DNA from: Nonomuraea sp. SBT364
GTDB taxonomy: Bacteria > Actinomycetota > Actinomycetes > Streptosporangiales > Streptosporangiaceae
Reading direction: 5' to 3'
Assembly (NCBI RefSeq): GCF_001083785.1
Contig: NZ_LAVL01000013.1
Span: forward strand, 74,015-138,014
Length of the DNA stretch: 64,000 nt
Part shown: piece by piece, positions 17,059 to 25,911 of the stretch
How the letters are laid out: the number at the start of each line of letters is the position of its first letter
Position numbering within the stretch: position 1 is the stretch's first letter
The notes under the pieces: generated by a model
Told to the model about the DNA's origin: nothing
Seen by the model: the letters and a program-made list of their open reading frames with translations, nothing else
Databases searched by the model: none
Position numbers and translations under genes: made by a program

Positions 17059-18576
17059 TTATGCCGATCCTGGAGAATGCACCACTACTTCATAGATGGT
17101 GCCATGAAACTTGCCCGCATCTGCCGGAAGACGCGTAAACCAGATCAAAACGTACTGACCGCTTGCGGCTTGATCAGGTTTGAACGTCACCTTCCCCGAC
17201 GCGCCCTCCTCGCGGGCGACGGTCTTGAGCGACGACAGGTCCGGGCTGTCGCCGACCTTGAGCTCGACCTCGGCTCCCGAGGCGTCGGCCAGCGTAGCCA
17301 CCACGTCGCTGATCTGCCGGGACTTGCCCAGGTCGAGGAGAAGCCCGACACCGTCCTTGAGGTTTCCCAGCTCGGCGCTGTTGTAGTTGTCGGTCTTCCA
17401 GAACGTGCTCGGCTTGCCGTCGATGGTCAGCGCCGCCAGCTCCGGCTTCTCCTCCTTGTCGGAGCCGAGCGGGTCGAACCCGGTCGCCTTCTCCGGCTTG
17501 ACCGCCTGGACCTGCGTCGGCTCCGACGAACGGGAGGTGGGCGTGGGATCCGCCTCGCGGGAGCCGGGGCTGCCCAGGCTGCGGCCGATCGTCCAGGCGC
17601 CGACGCCGACGGCCACGATCACCAGCAGCACCACGACCGTCATGAGCACCCGGCCGAGCACGCCGCTGCCTCCGCGGGAGGGCATCGTCCGGTGCACGAC
17701 CTGCGGCCGCTGCATCGTGGCTGGCCCGTGCTGCCCGGTGTCGGGCCCCTCCGAGCGCGAGGCCGTCGTCACCGAGGGCGGCGACGAGGCGTACGGCATC
17801 GGGATCGGCATGGGCCTGGCCACGCCGGACAGCGACTCGGCGATCTCGGCCGGGCTGGCGAGCGCGCCCTGCCCGCGGCGCGACTCGGGCAGGCAGGCCC
17901 GGACCGTCACGGTGTCGAGGTAGCTGGGCACCCCGGCGGTGACCTGACGCGGTGTGCAGAAGTGCCCGTCGTTCATCGGGGCGGCGGGCAGCCCGCCCTC
18001 TTCCTCGTCGCCGGGCCAGTGGCCGGTCAGACCCGCGTAGAGCAGCCGGCCCAGCCCTTCGGCGTCGTCGAGCGCCGGCTGGTCGGTGGTCAGGCCGGAC
18101 AGCGCTGCGTCGACCGCCACGCCCAGCACCTTGACCGTGTTGCCGGTGGTCCACACCAGGTGCTCGGGCCGCAGGCACAGGTGGTAGAGGCCCGCCTCGT
18201 GGGCGTGCGTCAGGGCCTCGGCCGCCTCGGCGACCAGCCCGGCCGCCCGCTCGGGCTCCAGCGGCCCGCCGGACAGCAGGTCGGCCAGGGTGTCACCGGT
18301 GACCCACTCGCTGACCACATAGGAGCGGCCGTCGTCCTCGGCGGCGTCGAACACCTGGGTGAGCCGAGGGTCGGTGAGCCTGCTGGCCGCGCGGGCGGCG
18401 GTGACCACCTCGTACACGCGCGGGAACTCGGGGGAGAAGGTGAGAACGCCGACAGGGCGGGCAAGGATCTCGTCGATGGCTTTCCAATAGGTGGCGCCCT
18501 CTGACTCGCTGACCCGGTCTTCCAGCCGGAAGCGCGAGGCGAGACGGGTGCCCGGCTCTACGGCCGATGTGCTCAC
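17059..18576 (-). CDS. Membrane pseudokinase (MviN-associated, FhaA-type partner)
   Basis: This has a Ser/Thr kinase fold that looks catalytically dead. The N-lobe has a poor glycine loop (SESEGATYW). The HRD position reads YHLCLRPEHLV, and the DFG position reads VKVLGVAVDA. One TM helix (VLMTVVVLLVIVAVGVGAW) follows near residue 315, and the extracytoplasmic C-terminus has a discoidin-like sheet domain (STFWKTDNY..LLLDLGKSRQISDV). In M. tuberculosis the equivalent pseudokinase is fused to MviN; here it is the gene next to murJ on the same strand. Phospho-control of MurJ via an FHA protein is known there and inferred here. Length is 505 residues, start GTG with GGAGAGAG. Confidence 0.85.
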   Translation of the reverse strand: MSTSAVEPGTRLASRFRLEDRVSESEGATYWKAIDEILARPVGVLTFSPEFPRVYEVVTAARAASRLTDPRLTQVFDAAEDDGRSYVVSEWVTGDTLADLLSGGPLEPERAAGLVAEAAEALTHAHEAGLYHLCLRPEHLVWTTGNTVKVLGVAVDAALSGLTTDQPALDDAEGLGRLLYAGLTGHWPGDEEEGGLPAAPMNDGHFCTPRQVTAGVPSYLDTVTVRACLPESRRGQGALASPAEIAESLSGVARPMPIPMPYASSPPSVTTASRSEGPDTGQHGPATMQRPQVVHRTMPSRGGSGVLGRVLMTVVVLLVIVAVGVGAWTIGRSLGSPGSREADPTPTSRSSEPTQVQAVKPEKATGFDPLGSDKEEKPELAALTIDGKPSTFWKTDNYNSAELGNLKDGVGLLLDLGKSRQISDVVATLADASGAEVELKVGDSPDLSSLKTVAREEGASGKVTFKPDQAASGQYVLIWFTRLPADAGKFHGTIYEVVVHSPGSA

Positions 18577-18740
18577 TGGCTCTCTCCGCTCGGCCGATCA
18601 GGCGTGCGCATGACTCGGCTCGCCTGCGTGCTGTCCCACGTAGGCACGCTTTGCCGGGTGGATCCGCCCACGCCCCTCCTGCTTCCATTCGCGCGTGTCG
18701 GTCACCATGCTAGTGCCAGCGCCTGTTCCGCCCGCGTCCT

Positions 18741-20345
18741 TTACCGGCGTACCCTCCCCGCGACCATCCCAACGATGGAGCTGACCTCCTGGATGCGCAT
18801 CCGGTGAGCCACGGCCAGATAGAGCACCATGCCCAGGCCGCCGCCCACGGCCAAGGTGATCACCGAGTTGAGGAAGTCGGGCTTGCCGAAGATCTCCTGG
18901 ACACTCCAGACGGCGGCCAGCGCCAGCACGGCGGTGGGCAGCGCGGCCAGATACATCCTGGTCATGGCCATGCCGACCTGCCAGCCGCCCAGCCCTCTGA
19001 CCCGGCGGCTGGCCAGGGTCCAGGCCACGACGGCGCCCAGCGCGTAGGCGACGGCGTAGGCGAAGGCGAGCCCCATGACCGAGTAGGCCGGCGGCAGCAG
19101 CGCGTGGAAGAGCACCATCAGCCCCGCGTTGACGGCCGTGGTGCCGGCCCCGACGAAAACCGGCGTACGGGTGTCGCCGAAGCTGTAGAAGACCCGCAGC
19201 AGCAACTGGAAGAGGGCGAACGGCACCAGTGCCAGCCCGTAGACCTGGAGCACGTTGCCGATGTAGACGGCGTTGGACACCGTGTTGCTGCCGTGGCCGT
19301 ACAGCGGCACCGCGATGGCCGGTCCGAGCACCATGAGCAGCAGCGACACCGGCACCATGATCGAGCAGACCAGCCGCACGCTGGACCCGAACTCCGTCCG
19401 GACCTCCCCGAACCGCCCCTCGGCGACGGCCCGGCTCATCCTGGGCAGCATCGCGGTGATCACCGAGACGCCGATGATCCCGTACGGGAGCTGGAAAAGC
19501 TGGAACGCCAGCGTGTACGGCGAGATGCCGTGGCTGGGGACCGCCTCGCCGGCGGCGCTGGCGAGGTTGGTGGTGAGCACGAAGCCGAGCTGCGTGACGA
19601 TCACGTAGCCGATGGTCCAGACGCCCGCCCTGGCCATCTCGCCGAGCCTGGCGTTGCGCAGGTCGAAGCGGGCCACGAAGCGGAAGCCGGCCCGCTTGAG
19701 CGCCAGGACCAGCACGGTCGCCTGGGCCACGATGCCGGCGGTGGTGCCGAGGCCGAGCAGGGCGAGCTCGCCGTTGGTGATGTTGCCGACGCCCTTCTCG
19801 CCCACGATCACCCAGTAGGCGACCAGCACGCCGATGACCACCAGGTTGTTGACCACCGGCGCCCACATCGGCGCCCCGAACCGGTCACGGGTGTTGAGGA
19901 TGGCCCCGGCCACCGCGCCCACGCCGAAGAAGGCGAGCTGCGGCAGGATGAACTGGGCCAGCCGGACCGCCACCTTGAACTCGTCCGAGCGGCGGTCCCA
20001 GACCGTGTAGAGGTCGATGAGCAGCGGCGCGGCGAGCACGGCCGCCGCCGCGACGACGATGAGCGCGAGCGTGGCCAGCGTCAGCAGCCGCTGCTCGTAG
20101 GCCCGCCCGCCGTCGGGGTCCTGCTGCTGGGCGCGGACGATCATCGGCACCACGACGCTGCTCAGCACACCGAGCAGCAGCAGGTCGAGAATGCTGTAGG
20201 GGATCGCGTAGGCCGCGTTGTAGGCGTCGCCCAGGAGCGCGGTGCCGACCGCGCTGGCCAGCACGACCGTCCGGATGAACCCGGTGACCCTGGACACCAT
20301 CGTGCCCGCGGCCATGACGGCGCTGGCGCGGAGCATGCGGCTCAT
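18741..20345 (-). CDS. murJ: Lipid II flippase MurJ/MviN
   Basis: MurJ is a MOP-superfamily integral membrane protein that flips lipid II for peptidoglycan synthesis. The 534-residue protein starts at ATG (MSRMLRASAVMAAGTMVSRV). The family's SR..G(F/L)IR motif is present as TMVSRVTGFIRTVVLA, and FQLFQLPYGIIGVSVITAMLP is the conserved TM7-8 region. About 14 hydrophobic segments fill the length, and FYSFGDTRTPVFVG is also diagnostic. Its ATG overlaps the DUF6049 stop (ATGA). It lacks the fused kinase domain of mycobacterial MviN. Confidence 0.94.
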   Translation of the reverse strand: MSRMLRASAVMAAGTMVSRVTGFIRTVVLASAVGTALLGDAYNAAYAIPYSILDLLLLGVLSSVVVPMIVRAQQQDPDGGRAYEQRLLTLATLALIVVAAAAVLAAPLLIDLYTVWDRRSDEFKVAVRLAQFILPQLAFFGVGAVAGAILNTRDRFGAPMWAPVVNNLVVIGVLVAYWVIVGEKGVGNITNGELALLGLGTTAGIVAQATVLVLALKRAGFRFVARFDLRNARLGEMARAGVWTIGYVIVTQLGFVLTTNLASAAGEAVPSHGISPYTLAFQLFQLPYGIIGVSVITAMLPRMSRAVAEGRFGEVRTEFGSSVRLVCSIMVPVSLLLMVLGPAIAVPLYGHGSNTVSNAVYIGNVLQVYGLALVPFALFQLLLRVFYSFGDTRTPVFVGAGTTAVNAGLMVLFHALLPPAYSVMGLAFAYAVAYALGAVVAWTLASRRVRGLGGWQVGMAMTRMYLAALPTAVLALAAVWSVQEIFGKPDFLNSVITLAVGGGLGMVLYLAVAHRMRIQEVSSIVGMVAGRVRR

Positions 20346-22444
20346 ACGCTCTCACTTTCGCGTGACTTGGCGGCCCGCGCCATGCGCCGCTCGGATCGGC
20401 GCCTGAGCACCCGGGTCACCACCGCGGCCAGCATGACCGTCAGCGCCGCTCCCACGATGACCAGCGCGATCCCGGTGTAGCCGGTGGTGCGCACGATCAG
20501 CTTGACCGGCTCGCCGTAGGGGGTGCCGTCGGCGGTCAGCAGCCGTACGGTCACCGTGGCGTCACCGCCGCCACCGGACGTGTTGACGGTCATCGGCACC
20601 TGCACCGTGCCGCTCTGGTCGGGGTTGATCGTCAACGGCTGCTGGTAGGCGACCTGCAGCAGCTCACGGTTGTTGCTGGTGACGTCGACGACCAGGGAGA
20701 TCGGGGCGGTCAGCGAGTTCTTCACGCTGATGGGCACCACGCCGTCGCGCCCCGCCAGCGTGCGCGGCCGGTCGGGGCCCACGCCGGTGATCTCGACCTT
20801 GCCGATGCGCTCCTGGACGTCGCCGCTCACGGTCTTGATGACGGCGCGGCCGGCCTTCTGGCGGCCGCGCCAGGCTGAGGAGGTGAGCCGGAGCACGGCG
20901 GCGTCGAAGTCGGAGTCGGCGCTGGAGGTGATGAGCCCGGTGACCTTCGCCCGGGCGGCGATCTCCTTGACGGAGGCCAGGTATTTGGCGCCGAGCTCCT
21001 GCTTGCGGTCCTGGTCGGTGTAGGTCAGGCCGGCCCTGGGCACCTGGGTGCGGCTCGCCTTGATCGAGTCGAGCGGGGTCAGCGACAGCCACGGGAGCCT
21101 GCCTGCCGTCTTGAGCAGCGTCGTGACGAGTGTGGGGCTGGGGTTCCAGCGCCGGGACGGGGCCACGACCAGCGACCTCGGCCGCGTCTGGCCGGGTTCG
21201 GCGGAGATCGTCGCGGTCTCGGCGACGAAGCGCTGCTTGCTGAGCAGCGTCGAGCCGCCGGCCCCCGGTTCGAAGACGCGGCTCAGCTCGGTGTCGGCGG
21301 TCAGCGCGGTGACGGGCCCCATGACGCTGTAGAGGGTCGCGGCGGCGTCGGGCGTGATCGTGACGGGCGGCTGCGGCGGCACGTTGGCGCTGTCGAGCAG
21401 GACCCGGTCGATGCGGGCGATGTTGGGCTCGCCGACGGCGAGCAGGTCGAGCGCGTCGGCGTCGAGCCGGCCGTTGGCCGGCCAGTAGGTGGACGACAGC
21501 ACGTCGCGCTTGACGAGCCGCGCGGCCTCCTTGCCGCCGAGCTCCAGCGCCCGTCCGGTGAGGTCGTCGAGGCCCTGGTGGGCGAGCGCCGTCACGTCCG
21601 GGTCGGCGTACGGGGTGGCGATGACGGGGTTGTCGGCCAGCGCGGCGCGCATCGAGGTGAGCCACGCGGAGGCGGCCGGGTCGGCGGCGCGGTCCTGGGC
21701 CTCACCCTTGACCTGGAACTTCCTGGTCATCGCGTCGGCGTCGGAGAACAGCGCGGGGTCGACGATCCAGGTGACGGACGTCGGCGCGGCCTCGGCGATG
21801 CGCGCGAGGTCGGCCAGCCGGCCCTTGTCGGTCATCGCGGTGCCGAGCTTGTCGTCGATGAACAGGCCGTCGTCGGCCCGGTGCGGCTGGTCGATGACGG
21901 GCAGGACGACGGCCAGCCGGTTGCGTACGGGCTTGACCGGCGTGGTGGGCGCGTAGGTGAGGAACGTGCGCTGGGCCGCGAGCTGCACGGTGTCCCACTG
22001 CACGACCTCGACGGCCAGCGGGTAGGCGCCGAACTGCGTGAGCTGGAACTGCGCGGGCGTCATCGTCAGCTCGAACGGCACGGACGCGTTGGCGCCCAGC
22101 TCCGGGATGGCCATGCTGGACTGCGACGAGACGTTGGGCGGCTGCGTCGCGGTGGTCTGGTCGGCCTGGTAGGCGCTCATGCTCGCGCGGTCGGTGAAGC
22201 GCTGGCCGGAGTAGCGGACGCGGACCCGCAGACCGGGCAGCGCGGTGCCGCCGGCGTTGTGCACCCTGCCGGTGACCTTGATCTCGGTCGCCCGCTCGGT
22301 GGCGTAGTCGGGCGTGATGGAGGTCAGGGTCAGCTCGACGCCCTGCCTGCTCGTGATCGCGGCAGCCGCGCCCGGCGCCGCCGCCACCGATGGGGCGAGC
22401 AGCGCGGCGGAGAGCACGGCGAGCAGCGTGGCCTTACGGATCAC
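20342..22444 (-). CDS. DUF6049 family secreted/membrane-anchored protein
   Basis: The function is unknown. The 700-residue protein has an N-terminal signal peptide (MIRKATLLAVLSAALLAPSV, then APGAAAA). A large extracytoplasmic part follows with an Ig-like region at about 35-150 (EIKVTGRVHNAGGTALPGLRVRVRY is typical), a central polysaccharide-deacetylase-like or DUF block with LAVVLPVIDQPHRADDGLFID, and a second beta-sandwich near 560-660. A C-terminal TM helix (GIALVIVGAALTVMLAAVV) and a basic tail end it. It is coupled to murJ by 4 bp and is the positional counterpart of M. tuberculosis Rv3909, so a role in envelope assembly is likely. Confidence 0.82.
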   Translation of the reverse strand: MIRKATLLAVLSAALLAPSVAAAPGAAAAITSRQGVELTLTSITPDYATERATEIKVTGRVHNAGGTALPGLRVRVRYSGQRFTDRASMSAYQADQTTATQPPNVSSQSSMAIPELGANASVPFELTMTPAQFQLTQFGAYPLAVEVVQWDTVQLAAQRTFLTYAPTTPVKPVRNRLAVVLPVIDQPHRADDGLFIDDKLGTAMTDKGRLADLARIAEAAPTSVTWIVDPALFSDADAMTRKFQVKGEAQDRAADPAASAWLTSMRAALADNPVIATPYADPDVTALAHQGLDDLTGRALELGGKEAARLVKRDVLSSTYWPANGRLDADALDLLAVGEPNIARIDRVLLDSANVPPQPPVTITPDAAATLYSVMGPVTALTADTELSRVFEPGAGGSTLLSKQRFVAETATISAEPGQTRPRSLVVAPSRRWNPSPTLVTTLLKTAGRLPWLSLTPLDSIKASRTQVPRAGLTYTDQDRKQELGAKYLASVKEIAARAKVTGLITSSADSDFDAAVLRLTSSAWRGRQKAGRAVIKTVSGDVQERIGKVEITGVGPDRPRTLAGRDGVVPISVKNSLTAPISLVVDVTSNNRELLQVAYQQPLTINPDQSGTVQVPMTVNTSGGGGDATVTVRLLTADGTPYGEPVKLIVRTTGYTGIALVIVGAALTVMLAAVVTRVLRRRSERRMARAAKSRESESV

Positions 22445-22491
22445 GCGTCTGCCCGGGCTGGATTACGACGCACGCCCGCAATGGTACGGGC

Positions 22492-23007
22492 TCAGTGCCG
22501 CGGCGCGACCGCCTCCAGGGCTCCGTGGGCCCGCAGATCCACGGTCTTGCCCGACAGGAGCGCCAGCAGGTCCAGCGCGCGCAGGGTGAGCGCTGTGTGG
22601 CGATCGCCGGTGGCGGTGTGGATCAGCTCGGTGTCGGCGTGCAGCCGGTCGTCGACGAGCACCGGCAGGTCCTCGGGCAGCAGCAGCGGGCCTACCAGCC
22701 CGGCCGCGTAGTCGGTGGCCGCGTTGACCACGTGTGCCGGGGCGTGGCGCACGTTGCGGACGCCGAGCAGGCCCCCCACCGCGCCGGACCACGGCGGCGT
22801 GGCGATCGTGGAGACGACCGCCACGACGAACTCGCGCCCAATCCTCGGGGCGACCTCGAACACCGTGACCGTCACGCACCGCTCGGGCGCGGCCTGGATC
22901 GTCTCGGGTAGCTCGTCCGCGCGAGTCATGGGGCGCGGAAGGCGTACGATCTCATGGTGGACCTGGTGTGCGAGGAGCCAGCGGTGGATCGCGAGGGCGT
23001 CCTTCAT
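22492..23007 (-). CDS. YbaK/EbsC (aminoacyl-tRNA deacylase-like) protein
   Basis: YbaK-fold proteins deacylate mischarged tRNAs in trans. The 171-residue product has a perfect AAGGAGG before ATG 23007 and the family elements HRWLLAHQVHHEIVRLPRPM, a central GGLLGVRNVRHAPAHVV and DYAAGLVGPLLLPEDLPVLVDDRLH. HTATGDRHTALTLRALDLLAL matches the C-terminal helix region. The usual catalytic Lys of ProXp/YbaK (K46-like) is not obvious, so the activity is open. It sits where many actinobacteria have a NUDIX (mutT4-like) gene next to pcnA. Confidence 0.75.
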   Translation of the reverse strand: MKDALAIHRWLLAHQVHHEIVRLPRPMTRADELPETIQAAPERCVTVTVFEVAPRIGREFVVAVVSTIATPPWSGAVGGLLGVRNVRHAPAHVVNAATDYAAGLVGPLLLPEDLPVLVDDRLHADTELIHTATGDRHTALTLRALDLLALLSGKTVDLRAHGALEAVAPRH

Positions 23008-23085
23008 TAGACCTCCTTGCCTCGTTCCATGGCGCCGTCGGTCCCCTGACCGAAGGTAACCCGGACCCGATGTGGCTCGGGGGAT

Positions 23086-24549
23086 ATGTTCCGGAATCCG
23101 AAGGACCTACTGAGTTTGTCCGAGTCAACTCTGACCGAAAGCCAGCAGCGGGCCATGAGCGACCTGTTCCGCAAGATCGCGCCGGTGGCCGACGAGCTCG
23201 GCCGCCTGTTCGCGGGCAAGGGCCACGAGCTCGCCCTCGTCGGCGGTCCGGTGCGTGACCTGCTGCTGGGCCGCATCGGCAACGACCTCGACCTGACCAC
23301 CGACGCGCACCCCGAGCGGGTGCTGGAGATCGTGCGCGACTGGGCCGACTCGGTGTGGACGATCGGCATCGACTTCGGCACGGTCGGGGTACGCAAGGGC
23401 GACAAGCTCCTCGAAATCACTACATACCGGAGCGAGTCGTACGACCCCAAGTCCCGCAAGCCGGAGGTCATGTACGGCGAGACGCTGGAGGCCGACCTGG
23501 AGCGCCGCGACTTCGCGGTCAACGCGATGGCGGTGCGGCTGCCGGGGCACGAGTTCGCCGATCCGTACGGCGGGCTGGACGACCTGCGCGCCAAGGTGCT
23601 GCGCACACCGGGCACGCCGGAGCAGTCGTTCGGCGACGACCCGCTGCGCATGCTGCGGGCCGCCAGGTTCGCCTCGCAGCTCGGGTTCCGGGTGGACGAG
23701 GCCGCAGTGGCGGCGATGACCGCGATGGCCGAGCGGATCGAGATCGTCTCGTCCGAGCGCATCCGCGACGAGCTCGACAAGCTGATCTGCGGCACCTACC
23801 CGCGCGAGGGCCTGCGGCTGCTCGTCGAGACCGGCCTGGCCACGCACGTGCTGCCCGAGCTGCCCAAGCTGCGCCTGGAGATCGACGAGCACCACCGGCA
23901 CAAGGACGTCTACGAGCACACGCTGACCGTGCTCGACCAGGCCATCGCGCAGGAGGAGGACGGCAAGCCCGACCGGATCCTGCGCTGGGCCGCGCTCATG
24001 CACGACATCGGCAAGCCCAAGACCCGGCGGCACGAGCCCGGCGGGCGCGTCTCCTTCCACCACCACGAGGTGGTGGGCGCGCAGATGACCAAGAAGCGGA
24101 TGTCGGAGCTGCGCTTCCCCAAGGACGTGGTGTCCGACGTGTCCCGGCTGGTGGAGCTGCACCTGCGCTTCCACGGCTACGGCACCGGCGAGTGGACCGA
24201 CAGCGCGGTGCGCCGCTACGTGCGCGACGGCGGTCACCTGCTGAGCCGGCTGCACAAGCTGACCAGGGCCGACTGCACCACGCGCAACAAGCGCAAGGCG
24301 GCGGCCCTGTCGCGCACGTACGACCAGCTCGAGGAGCGCATCGAGCGGCTCGCCGAGGAGGAGGAGCTGGCCAAGATCCGCCCGGAGCTCGACGGCAACG
24401 AGATCCAGCGGGTGCTGGGCGTCGGGCCGGGCCCGGTGGTGGGGCAGGCCTACAAGTTCCTGCTGGAGCTGCGCCTGGACAAGGGCGTGATCGGCAAGGA
24501 GGCGGCCACCGAGGCGCTGCTGGAGTGGGCGCGCGACGTCAGCGGCTGA
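23086..24549 (+). CDS. pcnA: CCA tRNA nucleotidyltransferase / poly(A) polymerase family
   Basis: This enzyme adds or repairs the 3' CCA of tRNA (class II nucleotidyltransferase). The head domain has LALVGGPVRDLLLGRIGNDLDLTTDA, with GG and the catalytic DxD, then RRDFAVNAMAV and the DDPLRMLRAARFASQLGF motif. The C-terminal half carries an HD phosphohydrolase domain (LMHDIGKPKTR ... FHHHEVVGAQM). The open frame starts at ATG 23086 (487 residues). TTG 23116, with GAAGGA 10 bp upstream, is an alternative. It is divergent from ybaK/DUF6049 and overlaps the MFS gene at its 3' end. Confidence 0.94.
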   Translation: MFRNPKDLLSLSESTLTESQQRAMSDLFRKIAPVADELGRLFAGKGHELALVGGPVRDLLLGRIGNDLDLTTDAHPERVLEIVRDWADSVWTIGIDFGTVGVRKGDKLLEITTYRSESYDPKSRKPEVMYGETLEADLERRDFAVNAMAVRLPGHEFADPYGGLDDLRAKVLRTPGTPEQSFGDDPLRMLRAARFASQLGFRVDEAAVAAMTAMAERIEIVSSERIRDELDKLICGTYPREGLRLLVETGLATHVLPELPKLRLEIDEHHRHKDVYEHTLTVLDQAIAQEEDGKPDRILRWAALMHDIGKPKTRRHEPGGRVSFHHHEVVGAQMTKKRMSELRFPKDVVSDVSRLVELHLRFHGYGTGEWTDSAVRRYVRDGGHLLSRLHKLTRADCTTRNKRKAAALSRTYDQLEERIERLAEEEELAKIRPELDGNEIQRVLGVGPGPVVGQAYKFLLELRLDKGVIGKEAATEALLEWARDVSG

Positions 24550-25825
24550 CCGGCTGGCGCGGCTGGGTGATCGCCCGGTAGGCCAGCGCGCTGGCCAGGT
24601 AGCCGGCCACGATGATCGCCACGGCGGGATACGACTTGCCGTTCGCCGGCAGGATGGCCGCCGACAGCGCCGCCGCCAGCACGTACATGCCGTTGAACAG
24701 CATGTCGTAGACGGAGAACGCGCGGCCGAGGTAGGCGTCCGCGATGTCGCGCTGCACGGTGGTGTCGGCGCAGATCTTGACGCTCTGCCCGGCGACGCCG
24801 AGCACGAACCCGGCCACCGGCAGCCCCCACTCCTGGAACGGCATCACCAGCACCCCGGCCAGCACCCCGGCCGCGACCAGCGCGATCGGCACCCACCGGG
24901 TGATCGTGAACCGCTCGGTGGCGTACGGGGTGATGATCACGGCGAGGAAGTAGCCGACGCCGGAGGCGGCCACCACCAGGCTGACGCCGCTCAGCGCCGC
25001 GTCGGGGTCGCCGTCGGTGAAGTAGTAGCGGTAGAGGATGATGCCCAGCGCGGTCGCCATGCCGTAGAAGAACCGGTGCGCGGCCATCGCGCCCATCGTG
25101 GCGGCGGCCGTGCGGTGCCTGAGCAGGTGCCTGGCCCCGTCGGCCAGGCCGGCCAGCACGTTGCGCAGCGCCTCGCGGGTCTGCGGCCGGTCCGGGTCGT
25201 GGGCGGGGCCGAGCAGCGAGCGCTCCATCGTGCGCGCGACCAGCGAGCTGAGCCCGGACACCACGCCGGAGGTCACCAGCAGCAGCGCCACCCCGGCGTC
25301 ACCGCCGCCGAACAACTCGCGCAGCAGGAACCCGGCGCCCACGCCGACGAACGTCAGGACGGTGCCGGAGGTCGGGGTGACCGCGTTGGCCGCCATCAGC
25401 CGGTCCTGGGGCACCACGTGCGGCAGCGAGGCGCCCAGCGCCGCCAGGAAGAACCGGTTGACGCCGAGCACGGCGAGCGCCGCCCCGTAGAACACCGGGT
25501 CGGGCACGTCGGCCGCCACCAGCGCGGCGGCGCCGGCCAGCAGCACCCCGCGCACGATCGGCGCGATCATCAGGATCTGCCGCCGCGACCAGCGGTCGAT
25601 GAACACCCCGACGAACGGCCCCAGGATGCTGTAGGGCAACAGCAGCACGGCCAGGCCCGCCGCGACTCCCAGGGCGGTGGTCTGGTTCTCGGGGCTGAAG
25701 AAGGCGAATCCGAGGACGCCGAACTGGAAGATCCCGTCGGAGAACTGGGAGACCAGCCGCGTGCCGAACAGCCGTCTGTAATCCCGCCCCTGGAGAACCA
25801 CGCGGAGATCGGCGACGAAAGACAC
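24539..25825 (-). CDS. MFS transporter
   Basis: This is a major facilitator family permease with unknown substrate. The 428-residue protein starts at GTG and has about 10-12 hydrophobic segments. An MFS-like loop FVGVFIDRWSRRQILMIAP occurs between TM2 and TM3 (the G-x-x-x-D-R-x-[GS]-R-R form), and a long central loop (RSLLGPAHDPDRPQTREAL) divides the halves. It converges on pcnA with an 11-bp overlap of 3' ends. A drug-efflux role (MFS_1/3-like) is plausible but not shown. Confidence 0.85.
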   Translation of the reverse strand: MSFVADLRVVLQGRDYRRLFGTRLVSQFSDGIFQFGVLGFAFFSPENQTTALGVAAGLAVLLLPYSILGPFVGVFIDRWSRRQILMIAPIVRGVLLAGAAALVAADVPDPVFYGAALAVLGVNRFFLAALGASLPHVVPQDRLMAANAVTPTSGTVLTFVGVGAGFLLRELFGGGDAGVALLLVTSGVVSGLSSLVARTMERSLLGPAHDPDRPQTREALRNVLAGLADGARHLLRHRTAAATMGAMAAHRFFYGMATALGIILYRYYFTDGDPDAALSGVSLVVAASGVGYFLAVIITPYATERFTITRWVPIALVAAGVLAGVLVMPFQEWGLPVAGFVLGVAGQSVKICADTTVQRDIADAYLGRAFSVYDMLFNGMYVLAAALSAAILPANGKSYPAVAIIVAGYLASALAYRAITQPRQPVSR

Positions 25826-25911
25826 GGCCTCAGCCTAGCCCTCGAAGAGGTTGGCACAGCAGGTCCGCATTCCGGTCCTGCGCCTACTCATGATCACGTA
25901 CGCTTCATAGC

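Noticed and set aside
16474..18504. 676-codon plus-strand frame opposite sigM and the pseudokinase
   Set aside because: The minus-strand genes have clear domains. The plus-strand frame is a high-GC shadow without family motifs.
18804..20480. 558-codon plus-strand frame opposite murJ
   Set aside because: Shadow of the transmembrane gene. The His/Gln/Arg-rich peptide has no domain or start signal.
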